Under the pieces are notes generated by a model. The model did not search any database and had not been told where the DNA came from. It saw only the letters and a program-made list of their open reading frames with translations. DNA of 57,027 nt. It comes from Acidobacterium sp. Its GTDB lineage: Bacteria; Acidobacteriota; Terriglobia; Terriglobales; Acidobacteriaceae. Shown here piece by piece: positions 25,634 through 34,169 of the stretch; position 1 is the stretch's first letter, and each line of letters opens with the position of its first letter. Location of the stretch: contig DAHUYD010000123.1 in NCBI GenBank assembly GCA_027315385.1, positions 1 through 57,027 of the forward strand, given 5' to 3'. Made by a program: the position numbers and the translations under genes.

Positions 25634-26647
25634 TTACTTCAACTGCTGCAGATACGCGACCAGGTCGCGGAGCTGGACTCCGTTGAAATCGGTGAGGTCG
25701 GGCATCAGAACGCCCGGTTCCAGAGACTGCGCGTGTGTAACCCAGGCCTCCAGATAGGCTTTGTTGTTAGGAAAAGAGTCGGTACCGATGTACATGCGGC
25801 TGCCGATGTGGGTCAGGTCGGGCGCAACCGTTCCTCCGGCCACCGTGCCGCGCACCATGTGGCAGATGGAGCACGCGCCTGAGAGAAAGACCTGCTCGCC
25901 GGCAATGGCCTCCGGCGTAGTGGACGCATGGCCAGGCTCGAGCATCTGCTGTGTCCACGCGCGGTAGGCGCCTGCGGATTGAGCCACGACCAGAAGCCTC
26001 ATGTGCGCGTGCTGCTCTCCGCAATACTCGGCGCACTGGCCCACATACTTGCCCGGGTGGTTCGCCTCAATCCGCATGAAGTTGGGATGTCCGGGGATCA
26101 TGTCGATCTTGCCGTGGAGATTCGGCACCCAAAAGGCATGGTTCACGTCCTGGGACTCGACTTCGAGGGTGACGGGTCGGCCGGCGGGGATGTGAATCTC
26201 GTTTGCGGTGGCGAAGCGCTGGTCGGGCTGCCCATCCAGGTAATGCACCTCCCACCACCATTGATGCCCGATCACCAGAATGTCGGGCCTGAGCACCGCG
26301 GTATTACTTGGATCGTGAATGGGAAAGCGTTCCATCAGGGTGAGTCCGGCGACGAAGAATCCGGTGAGGACAGTCAGCGGGATCAGCAGGCCCCCGAGAG
26401 CGACCCAGCCCTGGCCGCCCCCGATATCCACCGGGGCATGTTCCTCGAGCGAGCCGCGGCGAAAGGTGGGGATGATGAGCAGCGCCCACATGATGAGCGT
26501 GACGATGAGGAACATGATGATGATGGCCCACATCAGGGTGGCGATACGGGAAGCTGCCGGACCCTGGGCGTTCCAGATCGACTGCTCGGTCGCGCATCCA
26601 CTGAGCAGCAGGAGCGGGCTGAACAGGACGGATCGACGCATCATCAT
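25634..26647 (-). CDS. coxB: Cytochrome c oxidase subunit II fused to a cytochrome c domain
   Basis: A 337-residue lipoprotein with lipobox LLLSGC (Cys18), two TM helices (about 35-60 and 82-104), and a cupredoxin domain. That domain carries the complete dinuclear CuA set: H170, C205, E207, C209, H213 and M216 (CAEYCGEQHAHM). A C-terminal cytochrome c has haem motif CSICH (259-263) and probable axial M315. This is the caa3-type architecture: electrons enter at the haem c or CuA and pass to subunit I. It is the last gene of an eight-gene operon, overlapping the preceding cytochrome gene by ATGA. Placing subunit II last and away from subunit I is unusual. Confidence 0.95.
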   Translation of the reverse strand: MMMRRSVLFSPLLLLSGCATEQSIWNAQGPAASRIATLMWAIIIMFLIVTLIMWALLIIPTFRRGSLEEHAPVDIGGGQGWVALGGLLIPLTVLTGFFVAGLTLMERFPIHDPSNTAVLRPDILVIGHQWWWEVHYLDGQPDQRFATANEIHIPAGRPVTLEVESQDVNHAFWVPNLHGKIDMIPGHPNFMRIEANHPGKYVGQCAEYCGEQHAHMRLLVVAQSAGAYRAWTQQMLEPGHASTTPEAIAGEQVFLSGACSICHMVRGTVAGGTVAPDLTHIGSRMYIGTDSFPNNKAYLEAWVTHAQSLEPGVLMPDLTDFNGVQLRDLVAYLQQLK

Positions 26648-27171
26648 TTCTCCTGGTGTGCGGACTGTGTGCCGATGGCAATTCGGTTGTTGTTCTCGGG
26701 ATTGGGCACCTGCTCGTTGGCCGGCTCAGTGGGCGGATCCGGTTCCTGAGGCGTGCGCAGCGACTGGATGTAGGCCACTAGCTGCCAGATCTGGTCGGAG
26801 GGGATTTTGGTGCCCCAGGCGGGCATGCCCTCGGAGCGGCCCTCCGCAATCGAGTCGAAAATCTGGTCGTCGTGATGGCCGAAGAGGAAATCCTTTTTGC
26901 GCAGGCTGGGCCCCATGCCGCCGCCGGCATGCCCCCCGTGGCAGCCGTAGCAGTTGTACCAGAGAAAGAGCCTGCGCCCGTCCATGGTCGCAACCGGATC
27001 GTTGCCGTAGGGATTGGCGATCTCGGCGGGCGGGGCGGATGCGCCCGGGACGGGTCCGACATTGGTTGGCACCGCCGGGGAGGCGCCCGCCGCGACGGCC
27101 GGTCCAGAACCATTGCATCCGAGAGCGCAGGCAATGAGGCCCGTAAAGAGAAGAGCAAAACGGACGCGCAT
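26644..27171 (-). CDS. Cytochrome c lipoprotein (monohaem)
   Basis: A 175-residue protein. The N-terminus (MRVRFALLFTGLIACALGC) reads as a signal peptide with lipobox ALGC at Cys19. A Pro/Ala linker follows, then haem motif CYGCH (74-78) and probable axial M116 in EGMPAWG. The tail of about 40 residues after the haem domain is Pro/Asn-rich. It lies between the MoxJ/XoxJ-like protein and coxB and is a good candidate for the electron carrier from the PQQ dehydrogenase to the oxidase. I used the ATG at 27171 because the 20-residue upstream extension is basic and would bury the signal peptide. Confidence 0.9.
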   Translation of the reverse strand: MRVRFALLFTGLIACALGCNGSGPAVAAGASPAVPTNVGPVPGASAPPAEIANPYGNDPVATMDGRRLFLWYNCYGCHGGHAGGGMGPSLRKKDFLFGHHDDQIFDSIAEGRSEGMPAWGTKIPSDQIWQLVAYIQSLRTPQEPDPPTEPANEQVPNPENNNRIAIGTQSAHQEK

Positions 27172-27175
27172 GACT

Positions 27176-28000
27176 TCAGTTTCCTCCCTGCATCGCAGGC
27201 GGCGGAGATGCCTGCGGAATGCCGTAAGCAACCAGCAGGCGGTGAATTTGCGTGCGGCGGCGGACGATCTCGGCGTCGAGCCTGCGGCGCAGAGCCTGAT
27301 CCTCCGGGCGTACGCCCATACCGATCGCGAACGACATCGGCATCGACGGATTTTGCGGATCGGAAACGATGGGAGTGAGTACCAGCGGCACCGGCGAGTG
27401 CCGCGCGAAGTAGCCGGCCAGCGGGCCCCATACCACCGCCACGTCCACCTTCTTTTCGACGACCGCCTGAATCAGGTCCGCGGACGGGTTCTTTTCGTCC
27501 AGATTGCCAAAAATGCTGTAACCGACCAGGTTGTGCACGATGCCGCGGTGGATAAGCGCATTCACTGGCGGCAGATTGTCGTCCTCGTCGCCCAGAATAT
27601 GCACGCCGATGCGCAGATGGCGAAGTTGCGGATCGTCCAGGCCCGTGATGCGCAGATGGCGGTCCTGACGCGAGAGAAAAGCATAGCTGGAGACGTAGTA
27701 GGGACGGGTTACGCTGGCGTGCTGGAATCCGGCGGGCACACCCATCACCACGTCGCAGATCCCCGCATCCAGCGTTTGGCGGAAGAACGCGCTGCGCTGC
27801 GGAAACCAGATCCAGTCCACCGTCATGCCGAAGTCGCGGGCCACCATCTCGGCAAGATGGTTCTCAAAGCCCTGCTGCTGGCGGTTGGACCAGGGCAGGT
27901 TGTTGGGGTCGGCGCAGACGCGCAGCGTTCCCGCGGCCGCGAATGCCGACGTTGCCGATGCCAGCACCGCGAGCGCCAGCAGTTTAGAGAGCGAAGACAT
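27176..28000 (-). CDS. Quinoprotein-associated periplasmic binding protein (MoxJ/XoxJ-like)
   Basis: A 274-residue protein with a signal peptide (1-21, SAFA) and a type 2 periplasmic-binding fold beginning GTLRVCADPNNLPWSNRQQQGFENHLAEMVA. That sequence is the hallmark of substrate-binding-like proteins encoded beside PQQ dehydrogenases (MxaJ/XoxJ group). These are thought to help assemble or activate the dehydrogenase rather than serve an importer, and no ABC genes are present here. The ATG at 28000 lies inside the end of the dehydrogenase gene (17-base overlap), which supports coupling. The upstream extension in the same frame is a shadow of the dehydrogenase gene. Confidence 0.92.
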   Translation of the reverse strand: MSSLSKLLALAVLASATSAFAAAGTLRVCADPNNLPWSNRQQQGFENHLAEMVARDFGMTVDWIWFPQRSAFFRQTLDAGICDVVMGVPAGFQHASVTRPYYVSSYAFLSRQDRHLRITGLDDPQLRHLRIGVHILGDEDDNLPPVNALIHRGIVHNLVGYSIFGNLDEKNPSADLIQAVVEKKVDVAVVWGPLAGYFARHSPVPLVLTPIVSDPQNPSMPMSFAIGMGVRPEDQALRRRLDAEIVRRRTQIHRLLVAYGIPQASPPPAMQGGN

Positions 28001-29861
28001 ACATCGTATCTCCTGGCGCGGAATAGGCCTTGATGTTGCGCATGGCGCCGTTCGCGCCGAGGGTGGCGTAGGGATCGTCCGGAGTGACGGTAGGCAAGGC
28101 GCTTGCGCCCATCCAGCCTCCGATCCCTGAGAAAATGGCGACGTACTGCTTGCCGTTTGCCGTGAAGGTGATGGGATCGCCGATGATGCCGGAGCCGGTC
28201 TTGAATTGCCAGAGAATCTTGCCGGTCCTGGCATCGACCGCGCGGAACCAGCCTTCCATCGTGCCGTAGAAGACCACCCCACCGCCGGTGGACAGCACTC
28301 CGCTGTAAACGGGGAAGAGCGGGTCCTTGATGCCCCAGACTTCCTTCTGGTGTTCCACGTCCCAGGCCACCAGTTCACCCTGATAACCTCCCGGCCCGGG
28401 ATACATCCGCACGCTGGCGCCCAGATACGGCGTGCCCGCGATGTAATTCACGCTCATCCCTTCGTAGTCCATGCAGGTGTTGTGCGCTGGTATGTAGAGA
28501 AGGCCGGTCTGAGGATCGAAGGACGAAGGGATGTAATCCTTGCCGCCGGTGGACGAGGGGCAGATATCCATGGCGTATTGGCCCGTGTGGGGCACCTTAT
28601 CCGCCACAACTTCAGGCTGGCCGGTTTTCAGGTTGTAGCCGGTAGCCCAGTTCACCGGCACAAACGGATCGTCCGACAGCACCTGTCCCGTGGTGCGATC
28701 CAGAACGTACATGAAGCCGGTGCGTCCTGGGTGAAGCAGCAGCTTCCGCTGCTTTCCGTGCCATGGCATATCCACAGCGATGTTTTCCATGATGGAGTCG
28801 TAATCCCATCCGTCATGCGGCTCGATCTGGTAAATCCACTTCGCGTAGCCGGTTTTGGGATCGCGCGCAAAGATTGCGCAGGACCACTTGTTCGCGCCGG
28901 GGCGCATATCCGGGTTCCATACGCCCGGATTGCCGGTGCCGTAGAAGATCAAATTCAATTCCGGATCGTAGGAGATCCATCCCCAGATCGTGCCGCCGCC
29001 CATCTTCCACTGGCCGGGATTCCAGGTCGTGATGCCGAGATCCTTTCCCTGATCCGCCGCGTAGAAGTTCTTCGTCTGGGCGTCGATCCGGACGTCGGCG
29101 TCGGAGCCGGTGCTCCAGGCGCGCCACAGGATCTTGCCCGTATTGAGATCGAGGGCGGTGAGACGGCCGCGAACCCCAAGCTCTCCACCGCTGATCCCGG
29201 TGTAGACAATGCCCTTCACCACGAGCGGTGCCATGGTGATGGTTTCCCCGTATTTAATACTGCCGATCGTTGTCTCCCAGTCGAGCTTCCCCGTAGTCGC
29301 ATCGACTGCGACTGTGTGATCGTCGAGCGTGTTGTAGAGGATCTTGCCGCCGGCGTACGCGGCGCCGCGGTTGACCACGTCGCAGCACGCGATTCCTTCG
29401 GAGCGGTTGTCGGGATGAGGATCGAACGCCCACTTCAGCGGAAAACCGGGTTTCGTGAGGTCGTATGCCAGCAGCTTGTTGGGGAAAGGCGTAACCCAGT
29501 ACAGCGTGTTGTTCACGACGAGTGGCTGGCCCTCCTGCCCGTGCGGGATGCCATCGGACATCGTGCCGACCACGTGGAGGTTTTGCACATTCTGGTTCGT
29601 GATCTGGTTAAGGGGGCTGTAGCGCGTGTTCGCGTAATCTCCTGCGGGTTGCGTCCACTGGCCGTCGGGAACGGGCGAGACCATGTGGATCCCGGGCAGA
29701 GCGCCGGGGATGTCGGTGGTCATGCCGGGGCCAGCCTGAGAAACATTGTTCCCGGAGTTCGCGTTGTCGTTCTGCGCTCCGGCCAGCAATAGCCCGCATC
29801 CGCCGACCATCGCAGCAGCCCACCTTCCAAAGTAGCTCCACCTCTTGCCGAACATACGCAT
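27984..29861 (-). CDS. PQQ-dependent alcohol dehydrogenase, lanthanide (XoxF/ExaF)-type active site
   Basis: A 625-residue periplasmic eight-bladed quinoprotein with an N-terminal hydrophobic signal. PQQ-binding and catalytic features are the vicinal disulfide Cys159-Cys160 (IACCDVVNRG), Glu227 (SGGELGVRG), Asn311 (YGTGNPG), catalytic Asp353 and Asp355 in GWDYDS. The extra Asp two residues after the catalytic Asp is the known signature of lanthanide-dependent enzymes; calcium MxaF enzymes carry Ala or another residue there. The spacing E227-N311 equals that in characterised XoxF. It oxidises a primary alcohol and passes electrons to cytochrome c; methanol or ethanol preference cannot be read. 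It lies inside a cytochrome oxidase operon, which is notable. Confidence 0.93.
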   Translation of the reverse strand: MRMFGKRWSYFGRWAAAMVGGCGLLLAGAQNDNANSGNNVSQAGPGMTTDIPGALPGIHMVSPVPDGQWTQPAGDYANTRYSPLNQITNQNVQNLHVVGTMSDGIPHGQEGQPLVVNNTLYWVTPFPNKLLAYDLTKPGFPLKWAFDPHPDNRSEGIACCDVVNRGAAYAGGKILYNTLDDHTVAVDATTGKLDWETTIGSIKYGETITMAPLVVKGIVYTGISGGELGVRGRLTALDLNTGKILWRAWSTGSDADVRIDAQTKNFYAADQGKDLGITTWNPGQWKMGGGTIWGWISYDPELNLIFYGTGNPGVWNPDMRPGANKWSCAIFARDPKTGYAKWIYQIEPHDGWDYDSIMENIAVDMPWHGKQRKLLLHPGRTGFMYVLDRTTGQVLSDDPFVPVNWATGYNLKTGQPEVVADKVPHTGQYAMDICPSSTGGKDYIPSSFDPQTGLLYIPAHNTCMDYEGMSVNYIAGTPYLGASVRMYPGPGGYQGELVAWDVEHQKEVWGIKDPLFPVYSGVLSTGGGVVFYGTMEGWFRAVDARTGKILWQFKTGSGIIGDPITFTANGKQYVAIFSGIGGWMGASALPTVTPDDPYATLGANGAMRNIKAYSAPGDTMYVFAL

Positions 29862-29875
29862 TCCGTTCCTCTCCG

Positions 29876-30262
29876 TTACTGCAGCGTGTAGAGATAAGCG
29901 GCGATGTCCCGAGCCTGGGGCGGGGTGACTCCCAGGTTGGGCATAGCCGTGCCGGGTTCAATAGCGGGTGGATTCTCGATCCAGCGCACGAGGTTCTCGG
30001 GGTTGTTGGGCAGCTCGCCGGCGATCATGGTTCGGCGGCTCCAGAAGAAAAGCGGTGGCCCGACAAGGCCGCGCGCGGTGTAGATGCCGGGAATGGTATG
30101 ACACGCCCCGCAGCCGTAGTGGACGATCAGCTCACGGCCGTGTTGAGGGCTGCCGTCGACGGCAACACTGTAGGGACGAGTGGCGTGGCCGCCCGTACAG
30201 CCGGCGAGCGCGCCGACAGCCATCAGCAACAGACCCGCACCGAGCAGCCAGTAACTCTTCAT
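29876..30262 (-). CDS. Cytochrome c lipoprotein (monohaem, class I)
   Basis: A 128-residue protein with lipobox ALAGC (Cys22), haem motif CGACH (51-55) and axial Met107 (GTAMPNLG). The motif VGPPLFFW after the haem resembles the cytochrome domains attached to oxidase or alcohol-dehydrogenase systems. It immediately precedes the PQQ dehydrogenase gene (14-base gap) and overlaps the membrane protein upstream by ATGA. It is the likely primary electron acceptor for the dehydrogenase, playing the part of XoxG, though the sequence is too general to say so firmly. Confidence 0.9.
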   Translation of the reverse strand: MKSYWLLGAGLLLMAVGALAGCTGGHATRPYSVAVDGSPQHGRELIVHYGCGACHTIPGIYTARGLVGPPLFFWSRRTMIAGELPNNPENLVRWIENPPAIEPGTAMPNLGVTPPQARDIAAYLYTLQ

Positions 30263-30672
30263 CGCATCCTCAGGCAGTAGTCAAGAATGAAGTGGGCAAT
30301 CAGCTCCCACGTGACGCCCACACCCAGGGTGAAGCTGACGAAGACTCCGATAAGCGCCATGAAGTCCTTGCGGCCCCGCCCCTCGCCCTCCCAGATATGA
30401 CCTTCCGTGGAGAGGCGGTGCCAGCTGCGGTGCGACGTGATGCCCGCCACGATTGTCAGGAAAAGGAGCAGTCCGATGGATGCAAAGGCCGCGGTGTACG
30501 CCCAGGGCGCTGGACACGCGTTGCCGAATGCTTCGTTGTGCAGGCCGGCACGCCAGGTGATGAACATGCCGGCAGTTCCGGCAAGGTGCCACGCGAAGAA
30601 GCCCATGGCCAAACCGAACCAGAGCCGGGCCTCGCTGATAGAGTCAGGACGAATTGTGGATTCAGAAGCCAT
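30259..30672 (-). CDS. Three-TM protein of the oxidase operon (possible CoxP-like or assembly subunit)
   Basis: A 137-residue membrane protein. TM1 is about 17-40 (LWFGLAMGFFAWHLAGTAGMFITW), TM2 about 56-78, and TM3 about 103-130 with VTWELIAHFIL. His and Trp residues lie near the helix ends and Cys is scarce. The position directly after the subunit III gene, overlapping it by 11 bases, suggests an extra oxidase subunit (a short subunit III or IV-like component). No family is assigned with confidence. Confidence 0.7.
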   Translation of the reverse strand: MASESTIRPDSISEARLWFGLAMGFFAWHLAGTAGMFITWRAGLHNEAFGNACPAPWAYTAAFASIGLLLFLTIVAGITSHRSWHRLSTEGHIWEGEGRGRKDFMALIGVFVSFTLGVGVTWELIAHFILDYCLRMR

Positions 30673-31288
30673 AAATCCTTAGATTCGGCATCACGTAGAG
30701 CAGAAAAAAGATCGCAATCCACACGATCACCACGAAGTACCAGTAGATGGCCGCCACCCGGTAGGGCCGATAGGGAGCGCGCCGCGCCGGCGCATACCTG
30801 GGCATCGCCAGCACATATCCGAGAATCAGAACGCCCACGATGACGTGCAGCGCGTCGAACGACTCAATGGTGTAGAAGATGGAGCCATAGGAGTTGCTGT
30901 ACGGCGTGAGGGTGGCCCAGTGCGAGGCGTAGTCGAACCCCTCCATGATGAGAAAGCCCAGGCCCAGCAGCAGCGTGCATGCCAGCAGAGCACGGGCACG
31001 GAGGTACGCCTGCCGGATGACGGCGCGATCTCCTAGCCAGATCGTGAATCCGCTGACGATCAGCGCGCCCAGCATGCCCCATCCCCAGTGCTCCGCGGGC
31101 GGCGTGTTATACGTCCAGCGGTCTTTATTGTTTTCCAGGTAGAAGTAGGCGCCGAAAAGACAGACGAAGAGGGCGGCTTCAGTGGCCACCACCATCCACA
31201 TGGCCCAGATACCGCGTGTGTCGTCGAGGGGCAGGGCCGTGGGAATGAACTTCGAGCCGCGATTGGGGGCGATGGTGTTCGTCGTCAC
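30662..31288 (-). CDS. coxC: Cytochrome c oxidase subunit III
   Basis: A 208-residue protein with about five membrane helices: IWAMWMVVATEAALFVCLFGAYFYL, WGWGMLGALIVSGFTIWLGDRAVI, ALLACTLLLGLGFLIMEGFDY, SFDALHVIVGVLILGYVLAM and VAAIYWYFVVIVWIAIFFLLYV. FTIWLG, ESFDALHVIVG and YWYFVVIVW are subunit III signatures. The GTG at 31288 overlaps the coxA stop (GTGA), which fixes the start over the longer upstream frame. It is the short bacterial type without the first two helices. Confidence 0.92.
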   Translation of the reverse strand: MTTNTIAPNRGSKFIPTALPLDDTRGIWAMWMVVATEAALFVCLFGAYFYLENNKDRWTYNTPPAEHWGWGMLGALIVSGFTIWLGDRAVIRQAYLRARALLACTLLLGLGFLIMEGFDYASHWATLTPYSNSYGSIFYTIESFDALHVIVGVLILGYVLAMPRYAPARRAPYRPYRVAAIYWYFVVIVWIAIFFLLYVMPNLRIYGF

Positions 31289-33165
31289 AGCGCTTCCTCT
31301 CCTTTCTCGCGCGGCCAGAGCCAGTAAAACGCGACCAGCAGCGTTGCGCCGAATCCTCCGCAGGCCCAGTAGACGAGCTGGAAGCAAAGAGCGAGCAGGC
31401 AAAGCGCCATCGTCAGCGCCAGCAGCATCGGCGCTATGGTTTCCTCCGGCATCTTGGCGATGCTCACGACTTTCGCATCCAGCCACGTGGTGATATACGT
31501 AAGGCGGCCGTTGTCGAGGATGCGCTCGTCGTTCGGGTCGGCGCTCTCATCGTGGTTATCCCACAACGGATGCCGGGTGATGACGGTGGGCAGGTGAACC
31601 ATGGAATAAGGTTCCGGAGGAGAATCCAGATCCCATTCCAGGGTGTCGGCATTCCAGGGATTCTTCCCCGCGATCTGGCCAAACCGCCGGCTGTAGACGA
31701 AATTGATGATGCTGAGCAGAATGCCGATGCCGAGAGCGAAAGCTCCCACCGTCTCAATCATGTTGCTCGCGCTCCAGCCCAGTCCGGCCGGATAGGTATA
31801 GATACGGCGCGGCATACCGAGAAGGCCCACGATCTGCATCGGAAAGAACCCGACGTTGAAGCCGATGAACATGATCCAGAAGCTCCACTTGCCCAGGGTC
31901 TCGCTGAGCTTGCGGCCGGTCATTTTCGGATACCAGTAATAGAGGCCCGCGAAGACGGGGAACATGTTGGAGCCGATGAGGACGTAATGGATGTGGCCCA
32001 CGATGAAGTAGGTGTTGTGCGCCTGCCAGTCGAGAGGAATGATTCCGGTTACTACGCCGTTGAGTCCGCCCACGACCAGCGCCGCGATGGTTCCCAGCGC
32101 GTAGTACATAGCGGTGGTCATCACCACCCTGCCCTTCCACATGGTCACGACCCAGCAGATAATCTGCACGATCGTGAAAATCGAGATCATCATGCTCCCG
32201 GCGGAGAAGAAACTCATCGTCATGTCCGACATGCCGTCGGTGAACATGTGGTGCATCCATACGCTGAAGCCCACCGCGCCCGTCAGCATGGTGGAGACGG
32301 CCACGTAGGAGTAGCCCACGATCGGCCGTCGCGAGAACACCGGAATGATCATGGACACGATTGCGGTGGCCGGCAGAAAGACGATGTAGACCCACGGGTG
32401 TCCGAAAAACCAGAAGAGCTGTTGCCACAGGATGGGATTACCGCCGGCGGCGGGGCTGAAGAAGTGGGTTCCCCAGCGGCGGTCCAGTTCCAGGAAGATG
32501 CAGGCGGCGGTCAGCGCGGGCATGCCGAACAAGCCGACGAACGACATCGTCATCGTGCTGTAGCACATCAGCGGCATTTTGTTGATCGACATGCCGGGAG
32601 CGCGCATTTTCAGGATGGTCGTGATGAAATTAATGCCGCCCGCCGTAATCGAGATGGTGAACAGGATGAGCGCCATCGCATAAAAATCCATCCCGCGGCT
32701 GGGCGAGTAGCTGTACAGCGTGTAGGGCACATAGGAGAACCAGCCCGCGTGCGGTGCCTGGCCCATGAAGGGCGCAACGTACACCAGGATCCCGGAGAAG
32801 AGAAACGACCAGTAGGTGAAGGCGTTCAGTCGCGGATAGGCCATGTCTCGCGACCCGATCATCAGCGGGATCAGGTAATTGGAGAAGCCCGAGAGGATCG
32901 GCGAGGCATACCAGAAAATCATGGTAATGCCGTGCATGGAGAAGAGCTGGTCGTACATCTCCGGGCTCATCAGCGCCTGATCGGGACGCGCTAGTTGCAC
33001 CCGCACGATCAGCGCCTCCACACCCGCAACGCACATGAAGAGAAATGCGGTGACCAGATAGCGAATTCCGATTTCTTTGTGATCGACGGTGGCAAACCAT
33101 CCCCAAACCGATTTGGGCGTCTCCCAGATGGACTGCAGCCGCTGTGCAACAGCCGTGGTACTCAT
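31285..33165 (-). CDS. coxA: Haem-copper oxidase subunit I with altered proton-channel residues
   Basis: A 626-residue, 12-TM-type subunit I. All metal ligands are present: H78 (low-spin haem), H256 with the Tyr260 partner for the His-Tyr crosslink, H305/H306 for CuB, and H391/H393 for the haems (GHIHYVL). The D-channel entry Asp107 and Asn96/Asn114 are kept. However, the normal HPEVY glutamate is Trp (H256-P-W258-V-Y260), the YS variant of A2 oxidases is also absent (FGHP), and the K-channel lysine is Gln334 in TIVQIICW. The enzyme should still reduce oxygen; proton pumping is questionable. The ATG at 33165 matches the family N-terminus. It is the first gene of the operon. Confidence 0.95.
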   Translation of the reverse strand: MSTTAVAQRLQSIWETPKSVWGWFATVDHKEIGIRYLVTAFLFMCVAGVEALIVRVQLARPDQALMSPEMYDQLFSMHGITMIFWYASPILSGFSNYLIPLMIGSRDMAYPRLNAFTYWSFLFSGILVYVAPFMGQAPHAGWFSYVPYTLYSYSPSRGMDFYAMALILFTISITAGGINFITTILKMRAPGMSINKMPLMCYSTMTMSFVGLFGMPALTAACIFLELDRRWGTHFFSPAAGGNPILWQQLFWFFGHPWVYIVFLPATAIVSMIIPVFSRRPIVGYSYVAVSTMLTGAVGFSVWMHHMFTDGMSDMTMSFFSAGSMMISIFTIVQIICWVVTMWKGRVVMTTAMYYALGTIAALVVGGLNGVVTGIIPLDWQAHNTYFIVGHIHYVLIGSNMFPVFAGLYYWYPKMTGRKLSETLGKWSFWIMFIGFNVGFFPMQIVGLLGMPRRIYTYPAGLGWSASNMIETVGAFALGIGILLSIINFVYSRRFGQIAGKNPWNADTLEWDLDSPPEPYSMVHLPTVITRHPLWDNHDESADPNDERILDNGRLTYITTWLDAKVVSIAKMPEETIAPMLLALTMALCLLALCFQLVYWACGGFGATLLVAFYWLWPREKGEEAL

Positions 33166-33318
33166 GCGCACTCCGTGGCGTGGGGATTCTAAGCGGGAGT
33201 CCTGTGGCCCGGGCGCCGCCGGTCGCAAGACCCGAGCAGCAACCTGTTCGTACCTGACCGAAGTCGTAGAGATGGGGTTGAGCCCAGGGCTGGTTTGCTG
33301 AATTGCTTCTCGATGGCG

Positions 33319-33332
33319 GTTGCTATGGCAAC
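33319..33332. promoter_or_regulatory. Palindrome GTTGC-TATG-GCAAC upstream of coxA
   Basis: A 5-bp perfect inverted repeat around a near-symmetric centre, about 154 bases upstream of the coxA ATG and downstream of the MarR gene. It is an operator-like site for a dimeric regulator, possibly the neighbouring MarR protein. No second copy was seen upstream of the GlcG-like gene. Confidence 0.3.
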
Positions 33333-33398
33333 GTGAGCAGCCGCAGTGCGAGTCCTTCGGCCCGAATTGGCATGCTCAGCGAGCCCGGGGCGTGCCTG

Positions 33399-33875
33399 CT
33401 ATACGGCTTGGTGCGGCCGCCCATTTCTGCGCGGCGCCAGTTCCGCTCGTATGGCAGATTGCGTAACCCGCTCGGCGAATTCGGCCAGCATGCTCCATTC
33501 TGGCTCGCCCAGCTCGCTGCGCATGCGTTCCTGGGCGCGCTCCCAGTAAGGAGCGGCGATATCCAGGATCCTGCGGCCCTCCTCCGTGAGACAGTAGACG
33601 CGGCGATAGCGCTTGCCCATCTTCATCCGCACCCAGCCGGCCGCCCGAGCCGATGCCAGCCGGCGAGAGAAGTTCTCCTCCGAGGCTGCGAAGAGCCGGG
33701 CGAGATCGCAGTGCGCAATTTCGCCCGCATGGCTGATGCTCTGGAGAATGATGTACTGCGTGGCCTTGAGCCGAACCGGCGCAAGAACCAGGTCATACAG
33801 GTGGCTGACCGCGCGGTTGGCGCGCCGCAGGCTGGCACAGGCACAAACCGAAGCGGGAAAAAATGACTCCATCAT
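33399..33875 (-). CDS. MarR-family transcriptional regulator
   Basis: A 158-residue winged-helix protein. The N-terminus CACASLRRANRAVSHLYDLVLAP is typical of a MarR subgroup, then LKATQYIILQSIS, the recognition region LARLFAASEENFSRRLASARAAGWVRM, and the wing GKRYRRVYCLTEEGRRIL. It lies 234 bases before coxA on the same strand and diverges from the GlcG/HbpS-like gene, so it may control either. The two N-terminal Cys (Cys11, Cys13) could sense redox, an inference. The ligand is unknown. Confidence 0.87.
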   Translation of the reverse strand: MMESFFPASVCACASLRRANRAVSHLYDLVLAPVRLKATQYIILQSISHAGEIAHCDLARLFAASEENFSRRLASARAAGWVRMKMGKRYRRVYCLTEEGRRILDIAAPYWERAQERMRSELGEPEWSMLAEFAERVTQSAIRAELAPRRNGRPHQAV

Positions 33876-34169
33876 CTCTTCTCGTGCTCGTCTGTCGAAA
33901 CCCGCAGGTCAAAGACGAATGCTGACAGAACAGGATTTTGCGCGCCGCTGCTGCGGCGGCACCACCGGAAACCAACCCGGTCAAGTCCCTTGTATTGATG
34001 CTACTGCGGCCTTTTGGGGACGCCCGGCCCCCTGCGCTGGCGCGAATTGGCGCTGCTCCCGCGCATCGGCCGGTGCGTGTAACCTGCCCGCGCGAACGCC
34101 GTTGAGCCAACGAGCATCCCACCAGCGGAATCCCTTCCGAACGAAAAACTCTGACAAGGAGAAAACACC

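Noticed and set aside
28206..32994. Long plus-strand frames across the PQQ dehydrogenase and coxA genes (28206-29792, 31552-32994)
   Set aside because: Both are antisense shadows of conserved genes; no motif is seen in them.
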